Shown here: positions 48,477-60,155 of the stretch, one piece after another
Layout of the letters: every line of letters starts with the position of its first letter
Position numbering within the stretch: the first letter of the stretch is position 1
Assembly: GCF_937616625.2 (NCBI RefSeq)
Contig: NC_065570.1
Location: forward strand, 40,245,665-40,309,664
DNA length: 64,000 nt
DNA from: Mercurialis annua
Lineage: Eukaryota > Streptophyta > Magnoliopsida > Malpighiales > Euphorbiaceae
Reading direction: 5' to 3'
Notes under the pieces: generated by a model
The model's database searches: none
What the model was told of the DNA's origin: nothing
What the model saw: only the letters and a program-made list of their open reading frames with translations
Position numbers and translations under genes: made by a program

Positions 48477-49190
48477 AAAATTAGACCTTTTATTGACTCG
48501 AGGAACAGAAGTCAATCGATGATGTTTAGCAAATTGACACGACTCACAATCTAAGCTAAACAACTTTTGAAACCGAGGACATATCTTTTTCAGCAGAGGT
48601 AAAGAAGGATGTCCCAACCGACAATGCTCATCAAAAGGGGCGGATACAGTAGAGCAAGCAACAAGTCTTCTAAAGGTTGTATCCAAAACATAGAGACCAC
48701 CAGATTCCCATCCACTACTAATAATCTGTTTCGTCATAAGATCCTGAAACAAACAATGATAAGGGAAAAATGAGATAGAGAAATTAAGAGAGCGAGTAAG
48801 TTTACTCACAGAAATCAAATTAAATGAAAAACCAGGCACATTAAGAACAATGGAAAGGAAAAGTGATGAAGTTGGATTAATAGTACCAGAACCAGTAACC
48901 GAAGAGTGAGTGCCATCGGCTACGGTAACGTGGGAAGGAAAAGTCTTATTATAAGAAGTGAATAGTTTAGAATTACCTGTCATATGATCTGTAGCACCAG
49001 AATCAATGACCCATTTTGAAGACGAAGAAATGAGGCACATATTGGAATTACCTGACTCAGCAATGGCAGTGACATATGAAGAACGCTCTGAAGCTAATGA
49101 TTCTTGGTACTTGGCATATTCTTCCGCAGTAATAGTGTAGGATTGAGCAGAGGATGGAGCAGAGGGTGTAACGTCAGTAGTAGAATTGCA

Positions 49191-49738
49191 TGAACAAAAA
49201 TCTTTGTTAATCTTGAAAAGAAACTGAAATTTGGTGTTTGATATCAAAACCACTTCGGTTAGGTGAATGTTGAGTGAAATCGTATTTTGGGAGAGAATGG
49301 GAGTTTGAATTGTGAATTTCAAGTAAAAATAATTTCGTAAACGAAAATCTGCTTTTTTAATAGACCGTTTTAGACAATCGTCTAAGACTGTGGATGATCG
49401 TCCAAAATTTTAAAGACAGACGATCGTCTAGAAATTTTCGACGATCGTCCAAAGGCTTAAAATCACATTTTAAACTTTCAATTAAAATTTCCTCAAAAAA
49501 AAAAAAACTTTCAATTAAAATCCAAATGCAACGATTTAAAACTCGATTCTAAACGATGCAACCCAAACATAAAACCACACATATGAATACTTTAAAACTA
49601 AGACAAAGCATAGACCGTATAAAAACTCAATTAAAAACAAATAAGTGGACAAAAATCAACACGTAAGTAACTGGAAACAAATCTGAAACCAAACTGAAAC
49701 CTCGAAAAAACTACCGAAAAAATCTGGGATATTACATC
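49191..49738 (-). repeat. Probable gypsy-type LTR fragment, minus strand
   Basis: On the minus strand a sequence begins TGTAATATCCCAG at 49738, like the starts of many plant gypsy LTRs, preceded by CCAAGCTCGGGA, which could be its polypurine tract. It contains GACGATCGTC-type palindromes (49360-49450) and ends against copia 4. No other copy in the window confirms the borders. Confidence 0.4.
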
Positions 49739-50019
49739 CCGAGCTTGGTGGGATGCGCGACATTAAAAATGATGAGGTCGTCACTTATCAACTGGCTTCA
49801 ACAAGTCCTCCTTTGAAAGTCGATGCAGGTACTGGTAACCCCATCTCGGTTGATGAGAATTTCTAGTCTGGTTGCTCGATGGTTGCTTCCATGTCTATGT
49901 ACTAACTAACCGTCAACTGACGTTTGACATTCTGGATACCAAAAGAGCAGATGAATCGATGGTTACAAGAAAACTGGTTAGCACATGATGCTTGAAGTGG
50001 ATGCATCCATAGAGGGTTA
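49739..50019. other. Unassigned stretch
   Basis: No frame and no match to other parts of the window; possibly the internal end of the element whose LTR is at 49191-49738. Confidence 0.35.
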
Positions 50020-52370
50020 ATATATTATGTCATTTGAAAATGACATAATCATACGAGAAATATTCAAAATTCTTAATGAACTGGGAAAGGGTAAAGCATT
50101 GTGATATGAAATCAAATGTCGAATAACATACAATGATTGACAAGATATGAATAAGAAAACATGGTACATCCATATATATACTATTAATCATAACAAATAC
50201 CCTATATGCACTATTAGAAATTCTGCTTTTAGCGACGGATTTTTCCGTCGCTAAAAGCAGAAAATCCGTCGCTAAATGCATTTAGCGACGGATTACCGAC
50301 AGACTATGTCCGTCGGTGGATTTCTGGTCGCTAAATTTACAACGACGGAATAATTAAAAATTGCGACGGATATAAAAAAAAATTTAAAAAAAATAATTTT
50401 TTAATTAAAATCATAAAATTAAATATTATTTAAACAATCACCCACCGCCACACACCCACCCGCTATACACCACACACTATCAACTACTCGCAAATTTCGC
50501 AAATTTCTCAACTTCCCAGTAGGTCACCCATCCTTCACATTGCTCCCACCAAATTCTCTTTAACCTTGTAGTTCCCCTGCTCAGATTCTTATCCAGCTCA
50601 GATTCTTATCCAGCTCCATCTTATCCATCTTATCCAGCTCCATCTTATCCATCTTATCCAGCTCCATTTTTATCCGTGACTCCATCTTATCCAGCTCAGA
50701 TTCTTGTGTTATATCTATGTATATTATATTTAAATATAACTGAAAGTAATAAAAAGTTACTCACACAATTTACTCCCGTATTTTAAAATAATTATTTTTC
50801 ATATTAATTATTTTTAAATAAATAATTGATAAATTATTTTTTTAATAAAAACAACAAATTATTACTATTAAACTTCACTCCCGTATTCTAATAAAATATT
50901 TTTTTTCCTAGATAATTATTTTGTTAATAAATAATTATTTTTTGATAAATAATTATTTTTTAATAAATAATTATTTTTTTAATTATTATTTTAATAAATT
51001 TTCTTATAATTAATATTATTTTAATTAATATATAATAAAAATAATATTTTTTTAATAAAAGTAAACATTTAGCGACGGATTGTGAAATCCGAATCCGTCG
51101 CTAACAGTGACACATTAAGCGACGGATTACAAAATCCGTCGCTAAATGCGTAAAACAGTTTGGCGGGATGAATCCCGCCACTTTTAGCGACGGAATTTCC
51201 GTCGCTAATAATGGCGGGATTCATCCCGCCAATTTTTTTTAGGATTTAGCGACGGATTTCCTAAAATCCGTCGCTAATCGACTGTTTTCTAGTAGTGATG
51301 AGCGTGTGTTGTGAATGTGTAGTTAGATTGTATTGTGCATGTCATGGTCCATAAAGGATCAAGAAAACTAAACATATACGGAACACAGAAATAACAAACT
51401 CGACAAACATTATACACAAGCCATAAGAACTAACACATATGGGTGAACTCGATTGAAATGTCTCGAGGTGCATAGCTAGAGAGTAACTCGGTGGAATGAT
51501 CCCGAGTTTGTTGTTTGTTCATTCGTGTGATTGTGATGTGTGTGGTTGTGATTTATGTGGTTGTAATTGGTGTAAATGTTTTGATTGGTGTGGAAGTTTT
51601 GAGACAATAGGTTGAGCTCGGTTGATTTATCTCGGGCCACAGACCTAGGTCTAGTGGGAGAACTCGATGAATTATCTTGGGACCCACAAGGTGTAAAAAG
51701 GAGATGGTACAAGGTAATTCGTTGACATGTACCATTTTGGAAAATGTGACATGATAAGAGGATAACAATATGTATACTTGCTATGGAAAGTACGTCTCAA
51801 GATTAAGACTAAGGTCTCATTCGGGACCAATAACTAAACAAGAAATGAAAGACAATCAAAATCATAACAGTAAACGAAAGATGTCAAGTACGTATATAAT
51901 ATAAACGTACATGAGATATAAGAATGAGGAAAAGATGTCAAGTACGTCTATAATATAAACACTTAGTTCATAAGACGTACGTGACCTATGAAAGTGTGAA
52001 CAAAAATACGAAGTATGTTTTGAAAGTAAGATCATATGGAGTATGATCCAAAAAGAATATTTTCTACATAAAACGATTTTTAAACGTTTTCACCCTTTAT
52101 GTCATATTGCTTGTAATTGGGTGAACTCACTCAGTTTTATACAGACCCGGTTGTCCCTCCAATTTTTACAGGTTAAGTAAGGTACGATTTCGAGAATGAA
52201 GCTTCCAAAGTTTTAATTCTCGGAAATAGTACGAGTCATGAGAAAAGGTTCTCATTCTAGCAAGTCTGCAGTAGTTAGAATAGGTTAACTATAATTTTTT
52301 ATAAAGCGCTTTTAACTCTGATGTGTATTCAAACAGGGGTTGCATGTATTTTGATATTGTGTATGATATG
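50020..52370 (+). repeat. Gypsy LTR piece H, 3'-side part, with CACTA insertion
   Basis: 50020-50205 matches 53516-53700 closely (direct repeat of about 185 bp). After the CACTA element the LTR continues at 51301 with four loose ACTCGGTTGAA copies (51440-51690), as in G1 and G2. The family terminal block is not found, so the 3' end near 52370 is a break or a diverged end. Confidence 0.55.
50209..51297. mobile_element. Non-autonomous CACTA transposon, 1089 bp
   Basis: Ends CACTATTAGAAA and, inverted, CACTACTAGAAA; 3-bp target duplication ATG at 50206-50208 and 51298-51300. Subterminal regions (50229-50380, 51065-51280) are packed with TAGCGACGG and its complement, some as hairpins with GGCGGGAT...ATCCCGCC. 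AT-rich core 50700-51060 without coding capacity. The motifs match the larger CACTA element at 56398. Confidence 0.93.
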
Positions 52371-53740
52371 AAAAATGTTCAGATCATCAATTCTTCATCA
52401 AAACTTATAATTCTTGAAGAAAATTAATCATAAGGCTTAGATGAGAAAGGTCAGGTGATAAATTTAGGGATCTTGTGTTCTTGATTTTGTAAGGTGAAAT
52501 TAAGTTTCCATGGATGATGTTGATGATGATTTTTTAGCATGAAACCTACAGCCAAGAGACAATCACTCAAGGTAAGGTGATTTCTGAATTTAGAGTCTAA
52601 GGGTTTCAACATCCTCTTAAGATTTTGTGTGTTTGATTGATTAATATTTTAGTTATGAAGATGAATTTTTCTAGTTAAGTCATGTTGAATATGTGTTGTG
52701 TTGATTGAAAATTGGAATAGGAATTGCACTAAGGGCTTCGGCCAAGAACTGAATTCATGATAGGTAGATAAGATGAGATTCAATTGTTGATTTTGAGTTT
52801 GAAAAGAAGTGGTTAAAGCTTAATTATAAGGAGTTTGAATAATGAACATTGCTTGACAATTTCCAGAAAACTGTTCTAGAGAACATTAATATTGCAAGGG
52901 AAATATCTGGAGTTGTATAACTCCAAATCAGGTTCTGTTTATTGGTCCAGAAATCTGAAAGTGTCCTCTATAATGTTCTAGCTTTTAGTGTTTCCTAATT
53001 TTGTCTCTAGGATGTTCATATATAGCAGAACTTAAAACTATTCAGAATAATTATGCCTTTAGGACAACCCAAGGACTTAACTTAAGGGTCAGATTCTGAC
53101 ACCATCGGGTGCTAGTCTTAGTCTGAGACCTAAACGAAAGTTGTAAAAGACATTCCAAACAATAGGAATGTCAATTTTTTTTATAGGTTGGACAATTTTA
53201 GGTATACATTTTAAATAGTCAAAGTTTGCTAGAAAGCCAACTTTATAGATAAATAATTATAGCTTGAATTAAATTAATTCTTGCTATTATCGTAATTGCG
53301 TAGAACCGATGAAGCGACGGGGTTCAATATTTATGGATTGTGACCAACGCTTCGCTTGATTAAGAGTATATGGATAGCAAGTGGTGAGTACACTTTAATC
53401 ACTCGCTAATATTCATAGAGTCGTGTATTTTATATACAAACGACTTTGGGAATATTAATATGTTTGCAATGTATGATTTGAAAAGTATATATGTTATTTG
53501 TTTTGAAAATGAGTGTTTGATTTATTATGTCATTTGAAAATAACATAATCATACGAGAAATATTCGAAATATATAAAGAACCGGGAAAGGGTAAAATATT
53601 GTGATATGAAATCAAATGTCGAATAACATACGATTATCGACAAGATATGAATAAGAAAATATTGTACATCCCTATATGTACTATTAATCATAACAAATAA
53701 CTTAATTTATAAGAGTCAATAAAATGATAATTAAATTATT
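52371..53740 (+). repeat. Gypsy LTR piece H, 5'-side part
   Basis: 52900-53200 is related to 14150-14500 of LTR G2 (for example AGGTTCTGTTTATTGGTCC versus AAGTTCTGTTTGTTGGGAC), and 53516-53700 repeats 50020-50205. In a normal LTR this part should lie before 50020-52370, so the two pieces are from different copies or were rearranged. No gene. Confidence 0.5.
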
Positions 53741-54445
53741 TTTTATTATATATATAAAATAAGAAATATGTATTTGTTTAGCAACGTAAAGATATATAAA
53801 TGTAGTTTCAGTACGTTTCCATCAAGTACTAGTAAGATTTAGTAAATTCAAATCTAATTTAGAATGTTTTAAATATAGTTTCAGAAGATTTATGTATAGT
53901 TAGTTATTTTCAGTAAATTTACACATAGTTTAATTAGTTTCAATATAATTCTAATGATTTTAAGTGATATAGTTATTATGTTGATAAATATTTAATATAT
54001 GAAATCATATTGTTTACGTCCTAAAATTATATTGAACCCTGCCTAAGATAGCAATCAATATTTTTATTATGACCATATTTCATACAATAAACATATTAAA
54101 GTCTATGGTACATGTGAGCATAATATGGGTAACTCTTGACTCTTGGAGACTTATATGTTTGGGCATAGCAATGTGCACAAGAATGATCATATGTGTATGC
54201 ATGAGAATTGACATGAGAATGAGCATAAAGATATGAATGAACATGATTTTTTTTTCATACTTCTCTTCTCCCATTTGAGACTATATTGGGAAGTATGGGT
54301 ATGTCTAGGGGGCCTTGTACCCGCCTTGATCTTAGGATTAGGAACTAAAAATTACTTTGCCTTTGGAGTTTGAGCATACCCCTTCTTCACCCCTTTTGAT
54401 TTGACAAAAGTAGGAGGAATTTTACATAAGAAGTTTGAGGTCAAG
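53741..54445. other. Unassigned AT-rich stretch
   Basis: No supported gene. 54290-54445 is less AT-rich and ends GAGGTCAAGCA before LTR G4, so it might be the end of a gypsy internal region. The 64-codon frame at 54080 (minus) consists of CATGA-type repeats and is not credible. Confidence 0.4.
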
Positions 54446-56397
54446 CATAATAACCCGGAAATTTAAGAGATAAAATATAGTCACGTGCCTAATATTTTAT
54501 TAGACGGGAGTATTTAATTTACAATTATTCCTAAATTTATATTATGGCTATTGGATATCAAATTTAAAATTTTAAAATTTAAATTTGGCTAACTATATAG
54601 TTAGGGGGAATAGAATAAACTTATGAATTAGGTGCATAATAATTCATAAGTCCCTAACGAATATTTTTAGTGCCAATATTCGCGAAATATTTTAAAAAGG
54701 TTATTGTGAAAATTTGATAAAATTTGGAAGTATAAATTTTATCAAGCGTAGTCAATACGAACTTAATAAATCGAAAAGAATTCATTAAAAATAAAATATA
54801 AGTCGGATCAGAATAAAAATTATATTTTTATTATTTTTATATTTTATTAGATTTTTGGGTAAATTTTCAAGAAATTCGGAAGTTGTTTCTGTTTTACTAC
54901 GGATGACTAATTAACAATTTGGTTAAAAGTACATGATTGAGCTAGTACTAAAAAATACTTTTGCCAATCTTTTTTATATATGTATATCATTTGCATAAAC
55001 ATTAAGGCTCAGAGCCTTATTCTTTCATTTGAAAGAAAGAAAGTGAGCTCCTTCCTTCTCTAAGACGCAGCGAACCTAAAGTTTTCGTCCGTTCCGATCG
55101 TTTCTCGTTTCTAACTCCGCTTCTTCAATGATTACTCAAGTAATCGAGGTATTTTATCTATTTTAAACGGTTATTTCGATATATTTTGAATATATATTCG
55201 TTTATAAACGGTTACCGGTTTGAATAATCGTATAAAAAGACCGAATTGAGTTTGGATTGTGTATATTTGATTTTGGACGTTAGAATAACGTTTTACACGT
55301 ATAAAGGTATGACGGGAGGCCTCGGAAATCAATTTTCGGGGCTGTGCGAAAGCACAACCCACTGTGCGCGAGCACAGTGCGCTGTGCGATCGCACAACAT
55401 GGAAATTGTGTGCGACCGCATAGCTGCTTCTGTGTGCGCATACAGCAGTCCTGACTGGGATTTTCAGACGGCGTTTGTGGACTTTACAGGGGCGACTCCG
55501 AGGGTTTTTCACCTAGTAACCCGAGGTATTTTCCGACTGAACCTAAAACATTTTAAATAATGTTTTGAAACCTAAAGCTAGATGTTTTAAAATAAACTTT
55601 TAAAAGTAAACTTAAACGTTTATAACAGAATTTAAAAGAGTTATAGTCGGCGTTTAAACGGTTTTAAAGATTTAGCAATTGGTTTTTCTAAATACCTAGT
55701 ATATGACTAAGATTTTTTTTAAGAATTAAGTCTATATTATAAATAGTTTTTTTAGGTATTGCTATACCTGAAATGACTTCTAGAGAGAAGTTTGAACATT
55801 TTCTCAAAATGAGTAATGATATAGTTTTAAAAGAAAAGAGACCATAAGTGTCTTGTATTTAAATGATTATGTGCTTTACCTGCAACTAGGTTTCTAAACC
55901 AAAAAAGATATATAGAAAACCTATATTGATGTTTTATCCTGTTTGTTTTGTGTGTTTTGTCCGACCAGCTAGCCAGCAGTCAGACCACGACCATAGGGAA
56001 TGTAACACACATACCTCAGGAATAAGTATCAGACCTAGCGGTTTTGTGAGTTCATTTGTTTACTTTTGAATATTAGTATTCAATTGTTTTAAATCCAGAA
56101 ATCGCACTAAGTACAAAACTTTTCCAAGGAAGATCCACTGAAACGTGCTATCTAATGAGCAACAATAGGACTGTATGATCACCGGTGTTAATGAACTAGA
56201 GTGTGAGGTAAACATCATTAGCATATATATATTGAAGTTAGGTTGTGTAGCCAGATGCTTGGGAAGCGGCTTAAACCTAACGGGTAGTCTTGAGGCGGCA
56301 GTGACTTAAGTTACGGCCTAGCAACCCTATACAGAGTTAAGATGGATGTGATACATAAGTATACACCTTATCTTGTATTAAACAAGATTTGAGCATA
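54446..56397 (+). repeat. Gypsy LTR G4, truncated by the CACTA element
   Basis: Starts TAATAACCCGGAAATT, then matches G3 at 54590-54890. At 55340-55450 there are five variants of TGTGCG...GCACA palindromes. A GAG|GTATTT site near 55148 occupies the donor position of the related LTRs. The hairpin island is at 56130-56185. The LTR's terminal block is missing, cut by the CACTA insertion at 56398. The frames at 55171 and 55246 arise from the palindromes. Confidence 0.7.
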
Positions 56398-56419
56398 TAC
56401 TACAAGAAATCAGTCAATT

Positions 56420-56815
56420 AGCGACGGAAATTTCCATCGCTAATTGGCTAAAATCAGTCGCTAATCAAGATTAGCGACGGATTACCGACGGATGTAATCC
56501 GTCGGCACATTTTGGGTCACTAATCATTTAGCGACCCAAACATTTGAACCGTCGCCAACTTACCGACGGAAATTCCGTCGCTATTTTAGCCCGGTTCTGT
56601 CGGTAGTTTGGTAGGGTTAGCCGACCAAATACCGACACATTAGCGACGGATTTTGCCGTCGCCAATTTAGTGACGGACAAATCCGTCGCTAATTGTCGTC
56701 GCTAAACTAGGCCATTTAGAGACGGAATATCCGTCGCTAATAATCCAGTTTTGTCGTTTTTTAGAGCAATTTAGCGACGAAAATTCCGTCGTTAAAAGCT
56801 CAAAGTTGGTCGTTA
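56420..56815. repeat. Subterminal repeats of the larger CACTA element
   Basis: More than ten copies of TTAGCGACGG or its complement, several in inverted pairs with one another. TTAGCGACGGATTACCGAC is shared exactly with the 1089-bp CACTA element. These are probable transposase-binding sites, by analogy with other CACTA elements. Confidence 0.8.
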
Positions 56816-57040
56816 ATTATTTATATTTTCGGGAGAAAATTCCCGTTTTTAGGCATTTTTCGGTTTTTCCTGTTTTTTAATAAACCAGTTGACTCACTAA
56901 TCACATACACGATAGACAACAAATAAACATAAACCGAAACCATTATATATAAATAAACGGTAAAAAGTATACAATTTGATAAATACTAAATAAGTCAAAA
57001 TATGCAAATTGTATTATAAAATCCAAGTCCAAATACTATA

Positions 57041-58822
57041 CTACCCCAAACTAGTAGTGTCATCAGCAGGTGGAGGTGGAGGTGGGGGAAACTGCGGCCG
57101 TAACTCTAGTGGGAGTGAAGTCATTAGCCGCGCAAGCTCAGTACGGATCCGCTCGTCGAAACCCGCCTCCACAGTACGGATCCGCTGCTCGACCCGCTCT
57201 TCAAAACCCGCCTCCACAGTACGCATCCGCTGCTCGAGCCGCTCCTCAACCTCTCTAGCAATGCGCTGCTCGATCTCCTCACTAACGACTGCCTGCTGCT
57301 GTGTCTGGGATGATCCGCCGCGGCGCAATCGGCTGCTCTGGCCGACGTAGGATGCTTAAGCCGAACCAATACCATAGACTCGCTGCTTCTTGATTGCCTC
57401 GAGAGACAAAAACAGCTCGTTCTCGTCGATCGGCTCTAGAGCCGACGAACTCCCTTCCCCAGCTGCATGAGACTAGGTCGCTGCAGCACGCTCTCCCTGG
57501 AAACGGTCTTGAGATTAAAAAATATAAATTTATAATTTAGTGAAACTTTGTAAAAATACTTCACAAATATCAGTTTAAACCTACATTTCTAACTAAAATT
57601 CGACAGCATTTTCTCTAAAATTTGATCATCACTCATTTTTCAGGAACATCCTGCAAAAACTACAGACAACTCTATTCAACAATACGTAATAGCAATTACA
57701 ACACCCACAACAAACACGTAAACATCCTATAAACAACTAACTTTATAAAGTTATATCTATTTCATATTAAACAGTCACTTAAGGTTAAAATAAACTTACA
57801 TTTTTATCCTTTGATCTCTTGTCAAAAAAGACAGTCCGATCAGGTTTGGTCAGGTGCAACCGCACATGCAACTCAGCCAAATTGGGCTCTCGCCCGAGCT
57901 CCTCAGTCTATCATATGACATGAAAAAGTTAATTAGTAGATAAACAAAATATATAACACGATTATTAATATTAAAAACACACCATAACTGTCTTATGCCT
58001 CGTAGCCGATCGCGATCCTGCGGTATGTCGAACTGGTCCGGTGCCAGCTCCGGACGGCTCACTCATCCGATTAGCTCGTGCTATCTCAGACTTCTTCTTA
58101 GCCTCAGCAGTATTCCAGTCTCGCTTCCATGACGCCCAAGTATCAGCACTAACACTGCCCTCTTTTTTATCCGGCTTCATGTTGTGGAGAGTATCTTTGT
58201 ACCGATTTGCCGCATGTCGGTAGAAGGCCCCTCTAATCAGGTCCTCAGGGTAGGTCGAGTCCCAGCAAAAACCCTTCTGCAAACCATAAATTAATAAAAA
58301 CAATTAGAAATCAAAAAAGAAAGTAAAACATAAATTTAAAATATTAATTTAACAACCTTGAACTCCTCGAAGTAGAAGCTCTTATGCTCTGCTGTCAACT
58401 TCTTCCACGAGGAACCCTCAGCGAACCAGCTAGCTCAGAAAATGGGCAAGATCGCCCTAGATATGTTCCCGCTGTCGCTCCTGCTATCTAGTAACCTTTC
58501 TCTGTACATTACAAAAACACTTAATTTTCACATTTTTGAAATAATATTTTTTTAAAAAAAGTTGTCAATCATACCTTGCAGCATCAGGGGTGACTCTAAC
58601 CCTCCCAGTCTCGTCTGTAGCTAGCGGCTCGTCCTGTGGCTGCGGCTGTCTCGTCGCTCTCCGCGGCGCGGGTCTACCCGCTAGCACCTGCTGCTCAGCC
58701 CCGGGATCCGAGCCCTCAAGTGGATCATGCTCTAGGTCGCCACGGCCGCGTCCACGTCTGCGTCCCTGACATGTATCCCTACCCCTGCCTCGGCCGGTAG
58801 AAGAAGAACCTAAACCTCTCAT
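57041..58822 (-). pseudogene. CACTA accessory protein (Transposase_24, Ptta/En/Spm type), decayed
   Basis: Minus strand, predicted exons with normal splice sites: 58822-58575 (Gly/Arg-rich start, GRGRGRD), 58501-58357 (GNISRAILPIF ... FYFEEFK), 58276-57983 (HAANRYKDTLHNMK ... GTGPVRHTAGSRS), 57907-57800 (LHVRLHLTK), and about 57507-57041 (long Glu/Arg-rich coiled coil, residues repeating RTVEAGF, then a poly-Pro tail). The third and fourth exons carry the signature of plant Ptta/En/Spm family proteins, thought to bind transposon ends. In-frame stops lie in exon 2 (after ILPIF) and twice in exon 5, whose frame also fits its predicted acceptor poorly. It is therefore not functional as it stands. 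Confidence 0.75.
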
Positions 58823-58977
58823 ATCAGCAAAAAAGATTACAAAACAATATTTGACAAGAAAAAAATAAACACATCTATTATAAAAACTATAACACATAAT
58901 TTTTTAACAAAATAAAGTTACTACATCAACAAACGTAAATAAAAGTCAAAATTCTATAGAAATGACATTAAAACAAA

Positions 58978-60155
58978 TCACGCAATTTCTATATCATCTT
59001 CCGCTCCAATGTCATCATCGTCTGATGAGGATGGTGGATAATCATCTTCCGTCTCTATTACTGGAGGGTTGTGTAATGCAGCCTCGTTTGCCTTGCCATT
59101 CGGATCAACTAAATTTGTCGGTTCGTCATTTGTTATGACATCGAGCGGATGTTCTGCACTATCATCTTGGAAAGCTGGAACAGTTGTTTCAGGCATGTCA
59201 AGCTCAGAGCGAGCTTTTATCTTGCATGCTGCACATCAATCTTTCTTGTCCCGCTTTTTGCTAGGATAAGGTAAGTAATGTACTTGATCGGACTGTTCAG
59301 CTAAAATGAAAGGTTCGTATTTGTTGTACCTCTTTATGTGATTAACATCCACTATGTTACACCGAGGATGGACTAACATACCAACCTTTTTCGTAGGATC
59401 AAACCAATTACATTTATATAAAACCATCCTTTTTATTGGTAGAGCTGGATACTCTAACTCGATAATGTCAATCAACACTCCATAAAAATCGCTTTCAGCC
59501 GGGTCGTAGAGTGATCCTTTTACACAGACTCCGCTATTCATTGTAACCCGATCTTGCCCATATTCTTCAGTATTGAATTTCAAACCGTTCACACAATACC
59601 CCTTGAATGTTTTGACCGATCTAAGCGGTCCTTTTGCAAGACTTAGAATATAGGGATTGGTACAGACAGTTGGGTCTTTCACCTGTAGCACAGTTATTAT
59701 ACGGATCAACACGATAATATATACAACTACGACGATAAAACAGTTGGGTCTTTCACTTACATATTGCTCGAACCAAAAGGCGAATTCACTCTCCAACTTG
59801 ACTACAACTTCGGTCTGTGTAATTTTGGGGTTGATTTCATACAACTCGCCTTTAAAAGCTCTATTTACAAGAATACGAGCGAATTAATACAATTTGTATC
59901 AAATTCTTCAATACTGAACTTAAATGTGTATATTAAGACTTACTCTCTGTAAGGTTCGATTTCAGGCAATTTAAAAGGATATAGCTTCGGGCAGCAACAT
60001 ATTCAGCATCATCCAGATATATTTTCCGACAAGCACCTACAGGTCGCCCTTTCGGTTTGAAAATAGATAATCTGTCGAAATCATCATAAACGTTCATTTC
60101 GCAAACTTCATTTCCATTGATTTTTCCATTGATTTCACCAAGCGGATAATGCTTA
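58978..60155 (-). pseudogene. CACTA Tnp2-type transposase, C-terminal part with DUF4216-like domain
   Basis: Minus strand. First exon (to about 59944) has PKGRPVG and AEYVAARSYILLNC, as in the C-terminal region of plant Tnp2 transposases. After an intron (about 59943-59885) comes the DUF4216-like domain: FKGELYEINPKI, FAFWFEQY, then a 78-nt intron (59760-59683), KGYCVNGLKFNT, FYGVLIDIIELEY, LYKCNWFDP and the final HYLPYPS. A TGA at 59234-59236 follows the basic DKKD; past it the same general frame continues as an acidic tail with SSSDDDD (59196-58978). The DDE/D catalytic core is not present. In-frame reading at the 60155 junction continues from copia 5 gag. Confidence 0.75.
59683..59760 (-). 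other. Small intron with duplicated border, CACTA transposase
   Basis: Donor CAATAT|GTAAGTG and acceptor GTGCTACAG|GTG. A 17-bp sequence, GTGAAAGACCCAACTGT on the minus strand, lies just inside the donor (plus 59740-59756) and again at the start of the next exon (plus 59666-59682). The intron has no stop in the exon frame. Confidence 0.65.

Larger units (their letters stand above)
44921..49189 (-). pseudogene. Copia 4 pol polyprotein, interrupted
   Basis: Minus strand. Protease motif WVIDSGATDHMTGN near 49010; GAG-pre-integrase HCRLGHPSLP...CESC around 48540-48630; then the Mutator-like insertion, whose 10-bp target duplication would restore the reading frame; integrase with HSDVWSP, RSDNAKEY and NGIAERKNR (47508 to about 46900); reverse transcriptase from about 46400 with QLDIKNAFLHG and, after a shift, YVDDIIV; RNase H with CFSDADWAG and WCDNQAAIH, ending at stop 44921-44923. 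Lesions: missing N-terminus, the insertion, stop 46546-46548, small indel near 45975, stop 45833-45835, stop 45035-45037. Confidence 0.9.
44740..49190 (-). mobile_element. Ty1/copia element 4, lacking its 5' end, minus strand
   Basis: Has 3' LTR, polypurine tract and pol with part of the protease region; the Gag zinc knuckle, 5' leader and 5' LTR are missing. The 5' break lies near 49190, where the protein reading changes to an unrelated LTR-like sequence. A Mutator-like element (47495-48476) splits it. It belongs to a copia lineage different from copia 1-3, with a very short LTR. Confidence 0.88.
56398..60155 (-). mobile_element. CACTA transposon with two decayed genes, 5' side missing
   Basis: The left (gene 3') end reads TACTACAAGAAATC, one base from the common plant terminus CACTACAAGAAA. 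Subterminal TAGCGACGG/CCGTCGCTA repeats fill 56420-56810. Two minus-strand genes follow: a Transposase_24-type gene and the C-terminal part of a Tnp2-type transposase. At about 60155 the sequence changes to copia gag, so the catalytic core and other end of the transposon are lost. Confidence 0.85.

Noticed and set aside
55171..55560. Overlapping frames of 113 (minus) and 104 (plus) codons in LTR G4
   Set aside because: Both are opened by the same TGTGCG/GCACA palindromes; no homology with other LTRs at protein level.
57009..57350. Plus-strand frames of 113 and 62 codons with Ser/Arg repeats
   Set aside because: They are antisense to the coiled-coil exon of the CACTA accessory gene.
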